This document shows positions 48,601 to 54,111 of a stretch of DNA of 64,000 bases, piece after piece. Within the stretch, counting starts at the first letter, position 1. Every line of letters starts with the position of its first letter. A program made the position numbers and the translations under genes. The notes below the pieces were generated by a model. It was not told the origin of the DNA. It worked only from the letters and a program-made list of their open reading frames with translations, and did not search any database. The stretch lies in NCBI GenBank assembly GCA_021555105.2, contig CP134604.1:2728001-2792000 (forward strand), in the 5' to 3' direction. This stretch comes from Thalassospiraceae bacterium LMO-JJ14. Lineage in GTDB: Bacteria > Pseudomonadota > Alphaproteobacteria > Rhodospirillales > Casp-alpha2.

Positions 48601-51600
48601 TCGAGGCCGCCGTGATGTTCAACGCAATCGCCTGATCCTCGGTCCCCGCCGCGTCCTGCGTCGCCAAGTCCGCGGCATCGGCCACGGCATCGACATTGAC
48701 CGTGATCGTCCCGGTTGTTTCGGCCATAGCACCGCCGTTCTGCTCGGTCGACGTCGCCGTCACACCAAGATCGAACGTACCGGCGAAATCATCCGGCGGT
48801 GTAATGGTCAGGTTGTCCAGCAGTGTCGGATCACTCGCGAGATCTTCGGAGGAGATGGTCCACGTGCCATCACCATTGTCGGCCCCTGCCGACAGTACTG
48901 CACCGTCCGGCACGCCGGATATTGTAACCGACAGGCTTTCAGAACCATCGGTGTCGGTAACGGCGGCACTGATATCCAGCGATATCGCACCATCTTCCGA
49001 CCCTGTTGCCAGCGCCGTCAGATCAAGCGTCGGCGCATCGGCAGCCGCATCAACTTCAACAAAAAGCTGTACGGGCTCATCATCATCGGCCGTGACCGAA
49101 AGAGTAAAATCAACGTCGGAATTTTCCGGCGGTACAATTGCCAGATTCTCAAAGTCCGTGACCGTATAGGTGCCGTCACCGTTATCGGTCGCGCCAATCA
49201 GGGTTGCACCGTCCGGCACTCCTGAGATGGTTATTGTGTCGGCCGCGCCGGGATCAATGTGCAGGCTGATGGCCTCGTCTTCGCTTCCGGAAGCACCTTC
49301 GACATCCAGCGTGCCTTCGATATCCACATTGAAAGTACTGACGTCGATGCCGCCATCCGTCGAGATCGCCGTCACCTGAACCGTGAAGTTGCCTTCGTAA
49401 TCTTGCGGCGGCGTCATAATCAGGCCGGAAACCTCGCCGGCACTCAGCGACCATGTACCGTCACCGTTATCGGTCCCCTTATTAAGGACGGAACCTTCAG
49501 GAATGCCGCTCAGAATCAGGGTGTCGACGGTTTCCGTCGTCGACGGGTCCATGAAAGCCGAAATCTGGAGTTCGACATCATTGTCTTCGGTGCCCAAGAC
49601 ATTTTCGGTTTCGAGTGTCGGGGCATCGAGGACCGGCGTCACGGTAACACCAAATGTCGATGTCACGCTCGCTTCGTCCCCACCTACCGTTTCCGTCGCA
49701 GTTGCGCTGACTTCAAGACTGAAATCGCCATAGTAATCCTGCGGCGGTGTAATCGTCAGGTTATCGAGCAAGTCAGGGTTACTTGCAAAATCATCTGCGG
49801 AAATGGTCCACGTGCCGTCTCCGTTGCCGGAACCATAGTTCAGCGAGGAACCATCGGGAATGTTGGAAATGGTCAAAGACAGTGTCTCAGAGCCGTCCAG
49901 ATCCGTCAGGGATGCCGATATGTCCAGCGGCACGGCGGTATCTTCGGCGCCTGTAACGCTGCCGGTATCAAGGGTCGGATCATCAGCTTCCTCGGTCGGC
50001 TCGGGAACGCCATCAACGGTAATTGTCACCGTCGCCGTGTCTTCGCCGCCTTCGCCATCGGAAATCGTGTAGTTGAAATCGGTCTCGCCGTTCCAGTCCT
50101 GGTTCGGCGTAAAGGTATAGGTACCGTCGCCGTTGTCCGTAATGCTGCCGTTGTCCGGCTGCTCGAAGCTGACGATCGAGAGCGTATCGCCATCGGCATC
50201 GCTATCGTTACCGAGCAGATCCTGCGCGGTAAATGTGATCGGCGTGTCTTCTTCGCCCGACATGGCATCATCGACCGCATCCGGCGGATCGTTCACGCCG
50301 TCAACGGTAATGGTCACCGTCGCCGTGTCTTCGCCGCCTTCGCCATCGGAAATCGTGTAGTTGAAATCGGTCTCGCCGTTCCAGTCCTGGTTCGGCGTAA
50401 AGGTATACGTTCCGTCGCCGTTATCGGTGATGGTGCCGTTATCCGGCTGCTCGAAACTGGTGATCGTCAACGTATCACCGTCGGGATCACTATCGTTGCC
50501 GAGAATATCCGCAGACGTAAACGTAATCGGCGTGTCTTCGGCGCCGGTCATGGCATCGTCGACCGCGTCGGGGGGATCGTTCACACCGTCAACGGTGATC
50601 TGTACCGTCGCCGTGTCTTCGCCGCCTTCGCCATCGGAAATCGTGTAATTGAAATCGGTCTCGCCGTTCCAGTCCTGGTTCGGCGTAAAGGTATACGTGC
50701 CGTCGCCGTTATCGGTGATGGTGCCGTTATCCGGCTGTTCGAAACTGGTGATCGTCAGCGCGTCGCCATCGGGGTCGCTGTCGTTACCGAGCAGATCGGC
50801 AGATGTGAAGGTTATCGGTGTATCTTCCGTGCCCGACATGGCGTCATCGACCGCATCCGGCGGATCGTTGATGCCGTCTGTCGTGATATTGACGGTCGCA
50901 CTCGACGTGCCGCCATTGCCGTCGGTAATCGTGTAGTTGAAATTCGTCTGACCATCCCAATTCGCATCCGGTGTAAAGGTGTACGTGCCGTCACCGTTGT
51001 CGGTAATGGTACCGTCATCCGGCTGTTCAAAACCGGTGATCGTCAGCGCATCACCCTCGGCATCACTATCGTTGCCGAGAATATCCTGGGCACTGAACGT
51101 TACCGGATTACCGTCAACGCTTTGGAAGGTATCGTCAGCTGCAACCGGCGGGTCGTTGATGCCATCGACATCAATCGTCACCGTCGCATTCGAAGTTCCG
51201 CCGTTGCCGTCGGTGATGGTGTAGTTGAAATCGGTCTCGCCGTTCCAGTCCTGGTTCGGCGTAAATGTATACGTGCCGTCGCCGTTATCGGTGATGGTGC
51301 CGTTATCCGGCTGATCGAAGCTGGTGATCGAAAGCTGGTCACCGTCCGGGTCGGTATCGTTGCCAAGCAGATCTGCGGACGAAAAAGTAATCGGCGTGTC
51401 TTCAGCACCCGACATCGAATCGTCGCTGGCGACCGGCGGATCATTCACACCGTCAACGGTGATCTGAACCGTCGCGGTGTCTTCGCCGCCTTCACCATCG
51501 GAAATCGTGTAGTTGAAATCGGTCTCGCCGTTCCAGTCCTGGTTCGGCGTAAAGGTATAGGTACCGTCGCCGTTGTCCGTAATGCTGCCGTTGTCCGGCT

Positions 51601-52417
51601 GCTCGAAGCTGACGATCGAGAGCGTATCGCCATCGGCATCGCTATCGTTACCGAGCAGATCCTGCGCGGTAAATGTGATCGGCGTGTCTTCGGTGCCGGA
51701 CATCGCATCGTCGAGTGCGTCCGGCGGATTATTCGGATCGACAACTTCCGTGGGGACCGTTGCTTCCGTCGGCGTGGTCGGCTGGGTTGCATCGGTCGGT
51801 GTCGTTGCTTCCGTCGGCTCAACCGCGACCGTCGGTCCGGTCGGTCCGGCCGGCGGCGTAGGTGCCGCAGCAATAAATTCTTCGGAGTCCGCTTCAACGG
51901 CGCGTTCTTCAGGCTGCTGCTCGGGCTCGGCTTCCACCACTTCTTCTGGTTCTGAAGGCGCCCGTTCCTGCCTGGGCTCGAAACCGAATTCGGTTTCCGG
52001 CTCGGCGTTGCGGTCGTACTGGGGTTCCTGTCCATCCGGGTTGATGAATTCCGGCTCGGCTTCGGGCTCTTCCTCAAGGGCGCTAATTCCGCCTTCAGGA
52101 TTGATCACCTGCCCGGTCGGCGGCAACCCGTCGGTAATTTCCTGGTCGGTAAGCTGGCTACCGGTATGGATGGTCGACATGGACTGGGAAAGCGCAGGTT
52201 CCGGGTTGTCGTCGTCTTCGCCGAATGACCGGTCTGGCTGGTCTTCAGGATCTTCAAGCGGCGCATCGCCGTCACCGAACTGGCTCAGTTCATCGAGAAT
52301 ACGTTGCGATTCGGCAGAAGAGGCCTCGTTGTCCTCTTCATCCTCTTCATCGACGTCGTTCGCATTCGGGTTGATATCGTCTTCAGCCATTTTTTTCATC
52401 CATTCCGTAGTGCGCAT
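30611..52417 (-). CDS. Giant repetitive RTX adhesin (7268 aa), probable type I secretion substrate
   Basis: One uninterrupted frame. Residues 1-230: acidic, Pro/Glu/Thr-rich, no Sec signal. About 230-805: six diverged 96-residue cadherin-like repeats (DxDGDxLxIxxF, WNGETDFNYT). About 806-2175: longer Ig/cadherin-like units with the theme GSEDxAIxLDI. About 2176-5055: 30 nearly identical 96-residue repeats. About 5189-5330: a beta-roll-like insert. Further units follow, with one isolated copy of the 96-mer at about 5660-5755. A lectin-like LamG domain lies at about 6740-6980 (VAYWNMDETSGLTM). Classical RTX nonapeptides (GGDGDDDIYTGGGDDT) lie at about 7109-7205. The last ~50 residues are probably the uncleaved secretion signal. 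The layout is that of large calcium-dependent surface adhesins of biofilm-forming bacteria. No exporter genes are in the window. The start could also be an ATG at 52399 or 52390. A terminator follows at 30563. Confidence 0.93.
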   Translation of the reverse strand: MRTTEWMKKMAEDDINPNANDVDEEDEEDNEASSAESQRILDELSQFGDGDAPLEDPEDQPDRSFGEDDDNPEPALSQSMSTIHTGSQLTDQEITDGLPPTGQVINPEGGISALEEEPEAEPEFINPDGQEPQYDRNAEPETEFGFEPRQERAPSEPEEVVEAEPEQQPEERAVEADSEEFIAAAPTPPAGPTGPTVAVEPTEATTPTDATQPTTPTEATVPTEVVDPNNPPDALDDAMSGTEDTPITFTAQDLLGNDSDADGDTLSIVSFEQPDNGSITDNGDGTYTFTPNQDWNGETDFNYTISDGEGGEDTATVQITVDGVNDPPVASDDSMSGAEDTPITFSSADLLGNDTDPDGDQLSITSFDQPDNGTITDNGDGTYTFTPNQDWNGETDFNYTITDGNGGTSNATVTIDVDGINDPPVAADDTFQSVDGNPVTFSAQDILGNDSDAEGDALTITGFEQPDDGTITDNGDGTYTFTPDANWDGQTNFNYTITDGNGGTSSATVNITTDGINDPPDAVDDAMSGTEDTPITFTSADLLGNDSDPDGDALTITSFEQPDNGTITDNGDGTYTFTPNQDWNGETDFNYTISDGEGGEDTATVQITVDGVNDPPDAVDDAMTGAEDTPITFTSADILGNDSDPDGDTLTITSFEQPDNGTITDNGDGTYTFTPNQDWNGETDFNYTISDGEGGEDTATVTITVDGVNDPPDAVDDAMSGEEDTPITFTAQDLLGNDSDADGDTLSIVSFEQPDNGSITDNGDGTYTFTPNQDWNGETDFNYTISDGEGGEDTATVTITVDGVPEPTEEADDPTLDTGSVTGAEDTAVPLDISASLTDLDGSETLSLTISNIPDGSSLNYGSGNGDGTWTISADDFASNPDLLDNLTITPPQDYYGDFSLEVSATATETVGGDEASVTSTFGVTVTPVLDAPTLETENVLGTEDNDVELQISAFMDPSTTETVDTLILSGIPEGSVLNKGTDNGDGTWSLSAGEVSGLIMTPPQDYEGNFTVQVTAISTDGGIDVSTFNVDIEGTLDVEGASGSEDEAISLHIDPGAADTITISGVPDGATLIGATDNGDGTYTVTDFENLAIVPPENSDVDFTLSVTADDDEPVQLFVEVDAAADAPTLDLTALATGSEDGAISLDISAAVTDTDGSESLSVTISGVPDGAVLSAGADNGDGTWTISSEDLASDPTLLDNLTITPPDDFAGTFDLGVTATSTEQNGGAMAETTGTITVNVDAVADAADLATQDAAGTEDQAIALNITAASTDVDGSESVSVTISNIPDGAVLTDGAGNEITITGGSADLTTAQLEGLTITPPENSDGDFTLDVAVTTTDGEDTTTVNGQLNVDVAADADAPTLDLTALATGSEDGAISLDISAAVTDTDGSESLSVTISGVPDGAVLSAGADNGDGTWTISSEDLASDPTLLDNLTITPPDDFAGTFDLGVTATSTEQNGGAMAETTGTITVNVDAVADAADLATQDAAGTEDQAIALNITAASTDVDGSESVSVTISNIPDGAVLTDGAGNEITITGGSADLTTAQLEGLTITPPENSDGDFTLDVAVTTTDGEDTTTVNGQLNVDVAADADAPTLDLTAVAGGDEDTAIALDISSALADTDGSETLSITISDIPDGAILTDGAGNPVTITDGSATLEAGQLEGLTVTPPDDFAGTFDLSVTATSTEGDGGDTAQTLGSITVNVDAVADAADLATQDAAGTEDQAIALNITAASTDADGSESVSVTISNIPDGAVLTDGAGNEITITGGSADLTTAQLEGLTITPPENSDGDFTLDVAVTTTDGEDTTTVNGQLNVDVAADADAPTLDLTAVAGGDEDTAIALDISSALADTDGSETLSITISDIPDGAILTDGAGNPVTITDGSATLEAGQLEGLTVTPPDDFAGTFDLSVTATSTEGDGGDTAQTLGSITVNVDGIADGATVDLVDASGFEDTVIPLDIDVTAGDSSEAVSISIDGIPDGAQLTYVDGNGATQVIEITGGSVELTSEQLNGLSITPPENSDGDFPLEVSVTTTDGDSTSTTTNTLNVAVEAVADDPTLTVSDVAGQEDSAIELDISSALTDADGSETLSITISDIPNGSTLTTASGTVINISEGVAQIDPADLSGLQITPPTDYTGSFDLNVTATSTEAENSDTAGVTQSATITVNVDNTNDGPVAGDDALSGTEDGTITFTAADLLGNDSDVDGDALSITGFDQPEHGAIVDNGDGTFTFTPDADWNGATDFTYTVSDGQGGTDTATVSITVDGVNDGPVAGDDALSGTEDGTITFTAADLLGNDSDVDGDALSITGFDQPEHGAIVDNGDGTFTFTPDADWNGATDFTYTVSDGQGGTDTATVSITVDGVNDGPVAGDDALSGTEDGTITFTAADLLGNDSDVDGDALSITGFDQPEHGAIVDNGDGTFTFTPDADWNGATDFTYTVSDGQGGTDTATVSITVDGVNDGPVAGDDALSGTEDGTITFTAADLLGNDSDVDGDALSITGFDQPEHGAIVDNGDGTFTFTPDADWNGATDFTYTVSDGQGGTDTATVSITVDGVNDGPVAGDDALSGTEDGTITFTAADLLGNDSDVDGDALSITGFDQPEHGAIVDNGDGTFTFTPDADWNGATDFTYTVSDGQGGEDTATVSITVDGVNDGPVAGDDALSGTEDGTITFTAADLLGNDSDVDGDALSITGFDQPEHGAIVDNGDGTFTFTPDADWNGATDFTYTVSDGQGGTDTATVSITVDGVNDGPVAGDDALSGTEDGTITFTAADLLGNDSDVDGDALSITGFDQPEHGAIVDNGDGTFTFTPDADWNGATDFTYTVSDGQGGTDTATVSITVDGVNDGPVAGDDALSGTEDGTITFTAADLLGNDSDVDGDALSITGFDQPEHGAIVDNGDGTFTFTPDADWNGATDFTYTVSDGQGGTDTATVSITVDGVNDGPVAGDDALSGTEDGTITFTAADLLGNDSDVDGDALSITGFDQPEHGAIVDNGDGTFTFTPDADWNGATDFTYTVSDGQGGTDTATVSITVDGVNDGPVAGDDALSGTEDGTITFTAADLLGNDSDVDGDALSITGFDQPEHGAIVDNGDGTFTFTPDADWNGATDFTYTVSDGQGGTDTATVSITVDGVNDGPVAGDDALSGTEDGTITFTAADLLGNDSDVDGDALSITGFDQPEHGAIVDNGDGTFTFTPDADWNGATDFTYTVSDGQGGTDTATVSITVDGVNDGPVAGDDALSGTEDGTITFTAADLLGNDSDVDGDALSITGFDQPEHGAIVDNGDGTFTFTPDADWNGATDFTYTVSDGQGGTDTATVSITVDGVNDGPVAGDDALSGTEDGTITFTAADLLGNDSDVDGDALSITGFDQPEHGAIVDNGDGTFTFTPDADWNGATDFTYTVSDGQGGEDTATVSITVDGVNDGPVAGDDALSGTEDGTITFTAADLLGNDSDVDGDALSITGFDQPEHGAIVDNGDGTFTFTPDADWNGATDFTYTVSDGQGGTDTATVSITVDGVNDGPVAGDDALSGTEDGTITFTAADLLGNDSDVDGDALSITGFDQPEHGAIVDNGDGTFTFTPDADWNGATDFTYTVSDGQGGTDTATVSITVDGVNDGPVAGDDALSGTEDGTITFTAADLLGNDSDVDGDALSITGFDQPEHGAIVDNGDGTFTFTPDADWNGATDFTYTVSDGQGGTDTATVSITVDGVNDGPVAGDDALSGTEDGTITFTAADLLGNDSDVDGDALSITGFDQPEHGAIVDNGDGTFTFTPDADWNGATDFTYTVSDGQGGEDTATVSITVDGVNDGPVAGDDALSGTEDGTITFTAADLLGNDSDVDGDALSITGFDQPEHGAIVDNGDGTFTFTPDADWNGATDFTYTVSDGQGGTDTATVSITVDGVNDGPVAGDDALSGTEDGTITFTAADLLGNDSDVDGDALSITGFDQPEHGAIVDNGDGTFTFTPDADWNGATDFTYTVSDGQGGTDTATVSITVDGVNDGPVAGDDALSGTEDGTITFTAADLLGNDSDVDGDALSITGFDQPEHGAIVDNGDGTFTFTPDADWNGATDFTYTVSDGQGGTDTATVSITVDGVNDGPVAGDDALSGTEDGTITFTAADLLGNDSDVDGDALSITGFDQPEHGAIVDNGDGTFTFTPDADWNGATDFTYTVSDGQGGTDTATVSITVDGVNDGPVAGDDALSGTEDGTITFTAADLLGNDSDVDGDALSITGFDQPEHGAIVDNGDGTFTFTPDADWNGATDFTYTVSDGQGGTDTATVSITVDGVNDGPVAGDDALSGTEDGTITFTAADLLGNDSDVDGDALSITGFDQPEHGAIVDNGDGTFTFTPDADWNGATDFTYTVSDGQGGTDTATVSITVDGVNDGPVAGDDALSGTEDGTITFTAADLLGNDSDVDGDALSITGFDQPEHGAIVDNGDGTFTFTPDADWNGATDFTYTVSDGQGGTDTATVSITVDGVNDGPVAGDDALSGTEDGTITFTAADLLGNDSDVDGDALSITGFDQPEHGAIVDNGDGTFTFTPDADWNGATDFTYTVSDGQGGTDTATVSITVDGVNDGPVAGDDALSGTEDGTITFTAADLLGNDSDVDGDALSITGFDQPEHGAIVDNGDGTFTFTPDADWNGATDFTYTVSDGQGGTDTATVSITVDGVNDGPVAGDDALSGTEDGTITFTAADLLGNDSDVDGDALSITGFDQPEHGAIVDNGDGTFTFTPDADWNGATDFTYTVSDGQGGTDTATVSITVDGVNDGPVAGDDALSGTEDGTITFTAADLLGNDSDVDGDALSITGFDQPEHGAIVDNGDGTFTFTPDADWNGATDFTYTVSDGQGGTDTATVSITVDGVNDGPVAGDDALSGTEDGTITFTAADLLGNDSDVDGDALSITGFDQPEHGAIVDNGDGTFTFTPDADWNGATDFTYTVSDGQGGTDTATVSITVDGVNDGPVAGDDALSGTEDGTITFTAADLLGNDSDVDGDALSITGFDQPEHGAIVDNGDGTFTFTPDADWNGATDFTYTVSDGQGGTDTATVSITVDGVVDEADLSVADTTGSEDTAIALDIDVSSVDDISSITITDVPDGAVLSAGTDNGNGTWTLEEGDLEGLTVTPADDSNTDFTLGVSVTTEENGQTVTVDGTIDVDVTGVADAPTLSVDLGEPQVTYNEIPGSWDDMETTGLGTTTSGDDTMILDGMPMNQNISLQAGDDLLVINGDTAGGNNISMGAGGDQVVFNGNIGGNTSVSGASGQDTVMMGKPSSSYQVNNLTNNNGQISAQIVDLDTGETLTVNNIEAIAFGDGEVIGNEDIVQWPDSSSETVVTYDLDISSGLTDTDGSESLSITVDGLPDGALLSAGTQNPDGSWTLESGDLDDLQITLTGDDAGQTFDLSVSATSTENDGDTSTVTQTISSTGTETDATAEGATIDAVDAAGAEDAAIALDIDVTQLDTDGSESLTVTISDIPDGAILTDGSGNEITISGGSAEVSADQLEGLTITPPENSDGDFDLTITATTVEESTGDTSTTTSTLSVSVEADADAPVITANDATGNEDSAVSLDIGAALQDTDGSETLSVTISDIPDGAVLMDASGNEITVTDGAADVSADQLEGLMITPPDNFNGSFDLTITATSTEDANGDSATTTSSITVDVDSINDGPVAGDDALSGTEDGTITFTAADLLGNDSDVDGDALSITGFDQPEHGAIVDNGDGTFTFTPDADWNGATDFTYTVSDGQGGTDTATVSITVDGVVDEADLSVADTTGSEDTAIALDIDVSSVDDISSITITDVPDGAVLSAGTDNGNGTWTLEEGDLEGLTVTPADDSNTDFTLGVSVTTEENGQTVTVDGTIDVDVTGVADAPTLTAELGAPTVTQTEGEQVEVTIDSSNYNSTDAGFNIGGRTINPDGTLSDASTENLSYNQSPGGFGVSGNASGASSELGYNAGDDVSEEIVVSFDDDVSSADVSFAWMSSSEHATYEVYRDGVKVGEGEVTGVTDNVDSAVTLTADDGGSFDQIVFSAPGQDDDYLIHSISYETTVGGETSVEYPLDISTNLNDIDGSESLSITIDDLPDGAALSAGTQNEDGSWTVDAGDLEGLTVTLSGDNAFDGFDFTVSATSTEDDGDTSTVTLSLSAEDIDVSVDGATINASDASGNEDAAIALDIDVTQLDVDGSESLTITISDIPEGAVLTDGSGNVITISEGSAEVSADQLEGLNIKPPVDSNEDFSLTITTTSTEESTGETSTSTASIDVDVVGVADAPQLSASIGDGEVTGGSTDVSVSQSTLDAADTEGATVTVSGVPEGASLSGGTDNGDGTWSLDAGDLDGLNVTPAEGSEGSDVSLTISVEGPGDAGETLVSEQFTSGASGWGNEVGCSNGTMNIGKDETATKTFDFGEEHAGQTVTISFDTQDFGGWDEGGSYADYFQLSLNGDQVVNSSSDSDNSYSFEVTLDENGQVQVDMHVDATASGEGMAIDNFQIETGDDWNTTLATETVDVDLDPPMISFDLDIDSSLSDEDGSETLTITVDNLPDGAVLLDGGGNEITVTGGSADLASGQLDGLSVQVPIGTDDFDLAVSATATESDGDTNTVSTMLSVDVPDVDLYAEGATITESDVSGFEDAAIALDIGIDMVDSDGSETLSVTISDIPDGAVLLDGDGNEISISGGSAEVTQDQLEGLTITPPADSNDNFDLTITATTTETSTGDTATSTATLSVDVAGIADEPTVSVELGEGTTSGGNPTPVAYWNMDETSGLTMNDQIGDHDGHSIGEAYSKYDLDMDDSTNIHHSGAHSGVSAELNTAAEFKDNDGQYIEVPHSADLKPASGSLTLWFNSDESNDGTLASSDSYGYDDGGHFNLSINSSGQLELRMQDTSSSHTISGGDVDSGEWNQVTVTWGEGGMKIFQNGELVASDPSYTGGLEGNQNPWTFGASQMWSGDNEASNMGDFFDGHIDDIAVYDQPLTDEQVQDLYELGVEDMMDASGGGDEIITYPVNITTNLADVDGSESLSVSLTDLPDGAVLLDSDGNEITGTDGEFSLTGDQMDGLQISVPSDTGDFAFTVSATSTEDDGSTNTVTTIAGIDDSSSDTSFEQLDNGGDTWDNDASSQSEDVILGGDGDDDIYTGGGDDTIDGGDGNDYISGEDGDDVMYGGAGDDTLIGGDGNDIMEGGAGDDVALGGQGDDLFIFGAGDGADYFDGGNGWSDTIQLDGVDGGPGGDSGWTMQLDDGATYTESEDGIVFDSEASGKIELADGSELTFEGVEKLEW
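34812..35440 (-). repeat. Displaced copy of a ~630-bp adhesin block (partner at 36921-37549)
   Basis: The sequence coding for the VVDEADLSVADTTGSEDTA domain plus one complete 96-residue repeat occurs here and again at 36921-37549, offset by exactly 2109 bp (703 codons). The two copies are almost identical through the boundary with unrelated flanks, showing duplication of a multi-domain segment within the gene. Confidence 0.9.
37250..45890 (-). repeat. Array of 30 tandem 288-bp (96-aa) repeats inside the adhesin gene
   Basis: The same 288-bp unit recurs in phase at 37320 + 288n for n = 0 to 29. Each unit encodes one 96-residue domain from NDGPVAGDDALSG to DTATVSITVDGV. Copies differ mainly at a few silent positions (GCATCC/GCGTCC, CCCAGG/CCGAGC, CAACC/CCACC, AATGCTG/AATACTG); three copies (units 13, 17 and 25) change GQGGT to GQGGE. 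The sharing of these markers reveals 4-unit superrepeats. A further single copy lies at about 35150-35440. Confidence 0.97.
46600..49030 (-). repeat. Alternating ~700-bp tandem units in the adhesin gene
   Basis: Two domain types of ~115 residues alternate. ADLATQDAAGTEDQAIALNI occurs three times (about 46940-47295, 47640-47990, 48330-48690). It is interleaved with two copies of GSEDGAISLDISAAVTDT and two of GDEDTAIALDISSALADT. Neighbouring two-domain units repeat with a period of 693 or 702 bp and are nearly identical at the DNA level. Confidence 0.88.
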
Positions 52418-52551
52418 GGACGGCCACCGACCGCGCGCGCGTTTACCAGCACCTTTGGCATAAGGAGAAATAGATCAAATGTCATGAAAATCCGAAGCTT
52501 TTGCCGACTAAGCTCAGAGGGGTGCTCTTAGTGCCGGGTTTAAGGCGTATT

Positions 52552-53949
52552 TCAGCCGTTTTTTGACGAAAACCAGGCCGGAACCGGCCACGGCGGCATG
52601 CTCTTCACGGCACCCCCGACATGGATCTGTCCGGGCAGTCGGCAGGCGGGCGGGAAGTCGTCTGCACCTCTGAACCGGAACACGCTGTCATGGACCTGAG
52701 CATGGTCGCGGATCAATGGCCAGACGACGTCCCGCAGGAATTCCTGATCGTTCCACTTGTTACGGCTGTAGCCCATCGCCACACCGGCAAGCGCGCGGAT
52801 ATTCGGCAACACCCGTGTCACACCGCCCCACATCCCGGCCAAAATAACCTCCATGTGATACGGGTGATCGCGCATCACGTGAAACAGCCGGCCTGATTTG
52901 ATCCAGTCGTCGACGGCCACCGCTTCCTGCATGTTGAGACGGGAATCCGCATCGCGGCAAATGAAGCGCTCGACCGTTGCGTCGTCGGATACCAGGAACC
53001 GCCACAACGGCTTCAATTCGACGATCTTCGGGTCGCGGATGATGTGGATTTCCGCCCCGAGACGGCGGAGTTCCTCGATCACCGGGGCAGGCACGCTGTC
53101 ATCGCAATAAAACCGGCAGCGCCAGCTTGGATAGATGTGCGGTGCGATCTGGGCGTTGACGATGGCGCCGTGGGTATAGACCGGATCATCGCCCCACAGG
53201 CTGAAGGAAATGATGTTCTTCTCGCGCGCCAGCGGATCGAACGGCGCATCGCGGTGCGTAAGCTCGAGTCCCAGGTCCAGGCGGGCGAACTGTGCCGTCG
53301 CAAAGGCATCCTTCATCTCCAGCGCAACCGCCGCCGCCTTGACGCATTCGGCCTCGTTGCCGGCCTGAAAATGGGTGATCACGAGCGCGTTGCGGGTCGG
53401 GATATCGGTCGGGTTGAGGGCAATCGCCCGCTCCATGGCTTGAACCGATTCCTTGAATTGTTTCAAGCGTCTATGGGAAACGCCGAGGAGACTCCAGGCC
53501 AGCGCGTTGCGCCCGCCGGTGTCGGTCTGCAGATACCATTTGAACAGCGGCACGGCCTCGACATCGTGGCCCATTTCCTGCGTCACGACGGCCAGATGAT
53601 AGCGTGCGCGGACGTAGGATTCGTCGGCCTTGAGCGCGCTGCGGAAGCTGATCTGCGCCTGTTCGCGCGCCCCTAGATCGCGCTGGCACATGCCCTGCAG
53701 CGTCCAGATATCGGCGCGTCCGGGCGCGGCCTCGAGGGTTTCCCGCAAAACCGCAAGCGCCTCGTTTTGCCGGCCGAGACGCCGGAGCGAAAGCGCCAGC
53801 ACCAGCGACAGACTGATTTTATCTGCACAAGCCTGCATATTTTCCCGGGCAGCGGTGACCGCGTTAACGAATTCAGCGCGCTTATAGAGCGCATAAGCCG
53901 CTTTTACTTCCGGTTCCGGGGAGTCTGGTTCGAACGTGCGCTCGTTCAT
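52552..53949 (-). CDS. TPR protein with C-terminal glycosyltransferase-like domain
   Basis: This protein of about 465 aa has tetratricopeptide-type helical repeats over roughly residues 10-235, for example LVLALSLRRLGRQNEALAVL and GVSHRRLKQFKESVQAMERAI. The C-terminal domain begins at KNIISFSLWGDDPVYTHGA and contains an RDADSRLN motif near residue 350, which resembles the metal-binding DxD of nucleotide-sugar glycosyltransferases, then HVMRDHPYH and ILAGMWGG. The frame continues upstream to 54066, but I prefer the ATG at 53949, with AAGGAG 12 nt upstream. It ends 134 bp before the giant adhesin start on the same strand, so it may glycosylate that protein or another surface polymer (inference). 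Confidence 0.75.
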   Translation of the reverse strand: MNERTFEPDSPEPEVKAAYALYKRAEFVNAVTAARENMQACADKISLSLVLALSLRRLGRQNEALAVLRETLEAAPGRADIWTLQGMCQRDLGAREQAQISFRSALKADESYVRARYHLAVVTQEMGHDVEAVPLFKWYLQTDTGGRNALAWSLLGVSHRRLKQFKESVQAMERAIALNPTDIPTRNALVITHFQAGNEAECVKAAAVALEMKDAFATAQFARLDLGLELTHRDAPFDPLAREKNIISFSLWGDDPVYTHGAIVNAQIAPHIYPSWRCRFYCDDSVPAPVIEELRRLGAEIHIIRDPKIVELKPLWRFLVSDDATVERFICRDADSRLNMQEAVAVDDWIKSGRLFHVMRDHPYHMEVILAGMWGGVTRVLPNIRALAGVAMGYSRNKWNDQEFLRDVVWPLIRDHAQVHDSVFRFRGADDFPPACRLPGQIHVGGAVKSMPPWPVPAWFSSKNG

Positions 53950-54111
53950 CGTCGGGGGCTGCTCCTTGCGCAGAACAAATTGCAATAACCAACGTGCGAC
54001 CGCGATACTGACAGCCGTCCGCAAAATCGGCAATCGTGCCTTTTCAAAGCCGGCTCGCGTTCCCAAATACCGAATGCTACGGTGCGCATCTTCAATTTGG
54101 GGGAAGACAAA

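Noticed and set aside
52304-52531. Small plus-strand frame upstream of the adhesin start
   Set aside because: It mostly overlaps the adhesin N-terminus in antisense, has no ribosome site and no recognisable features.
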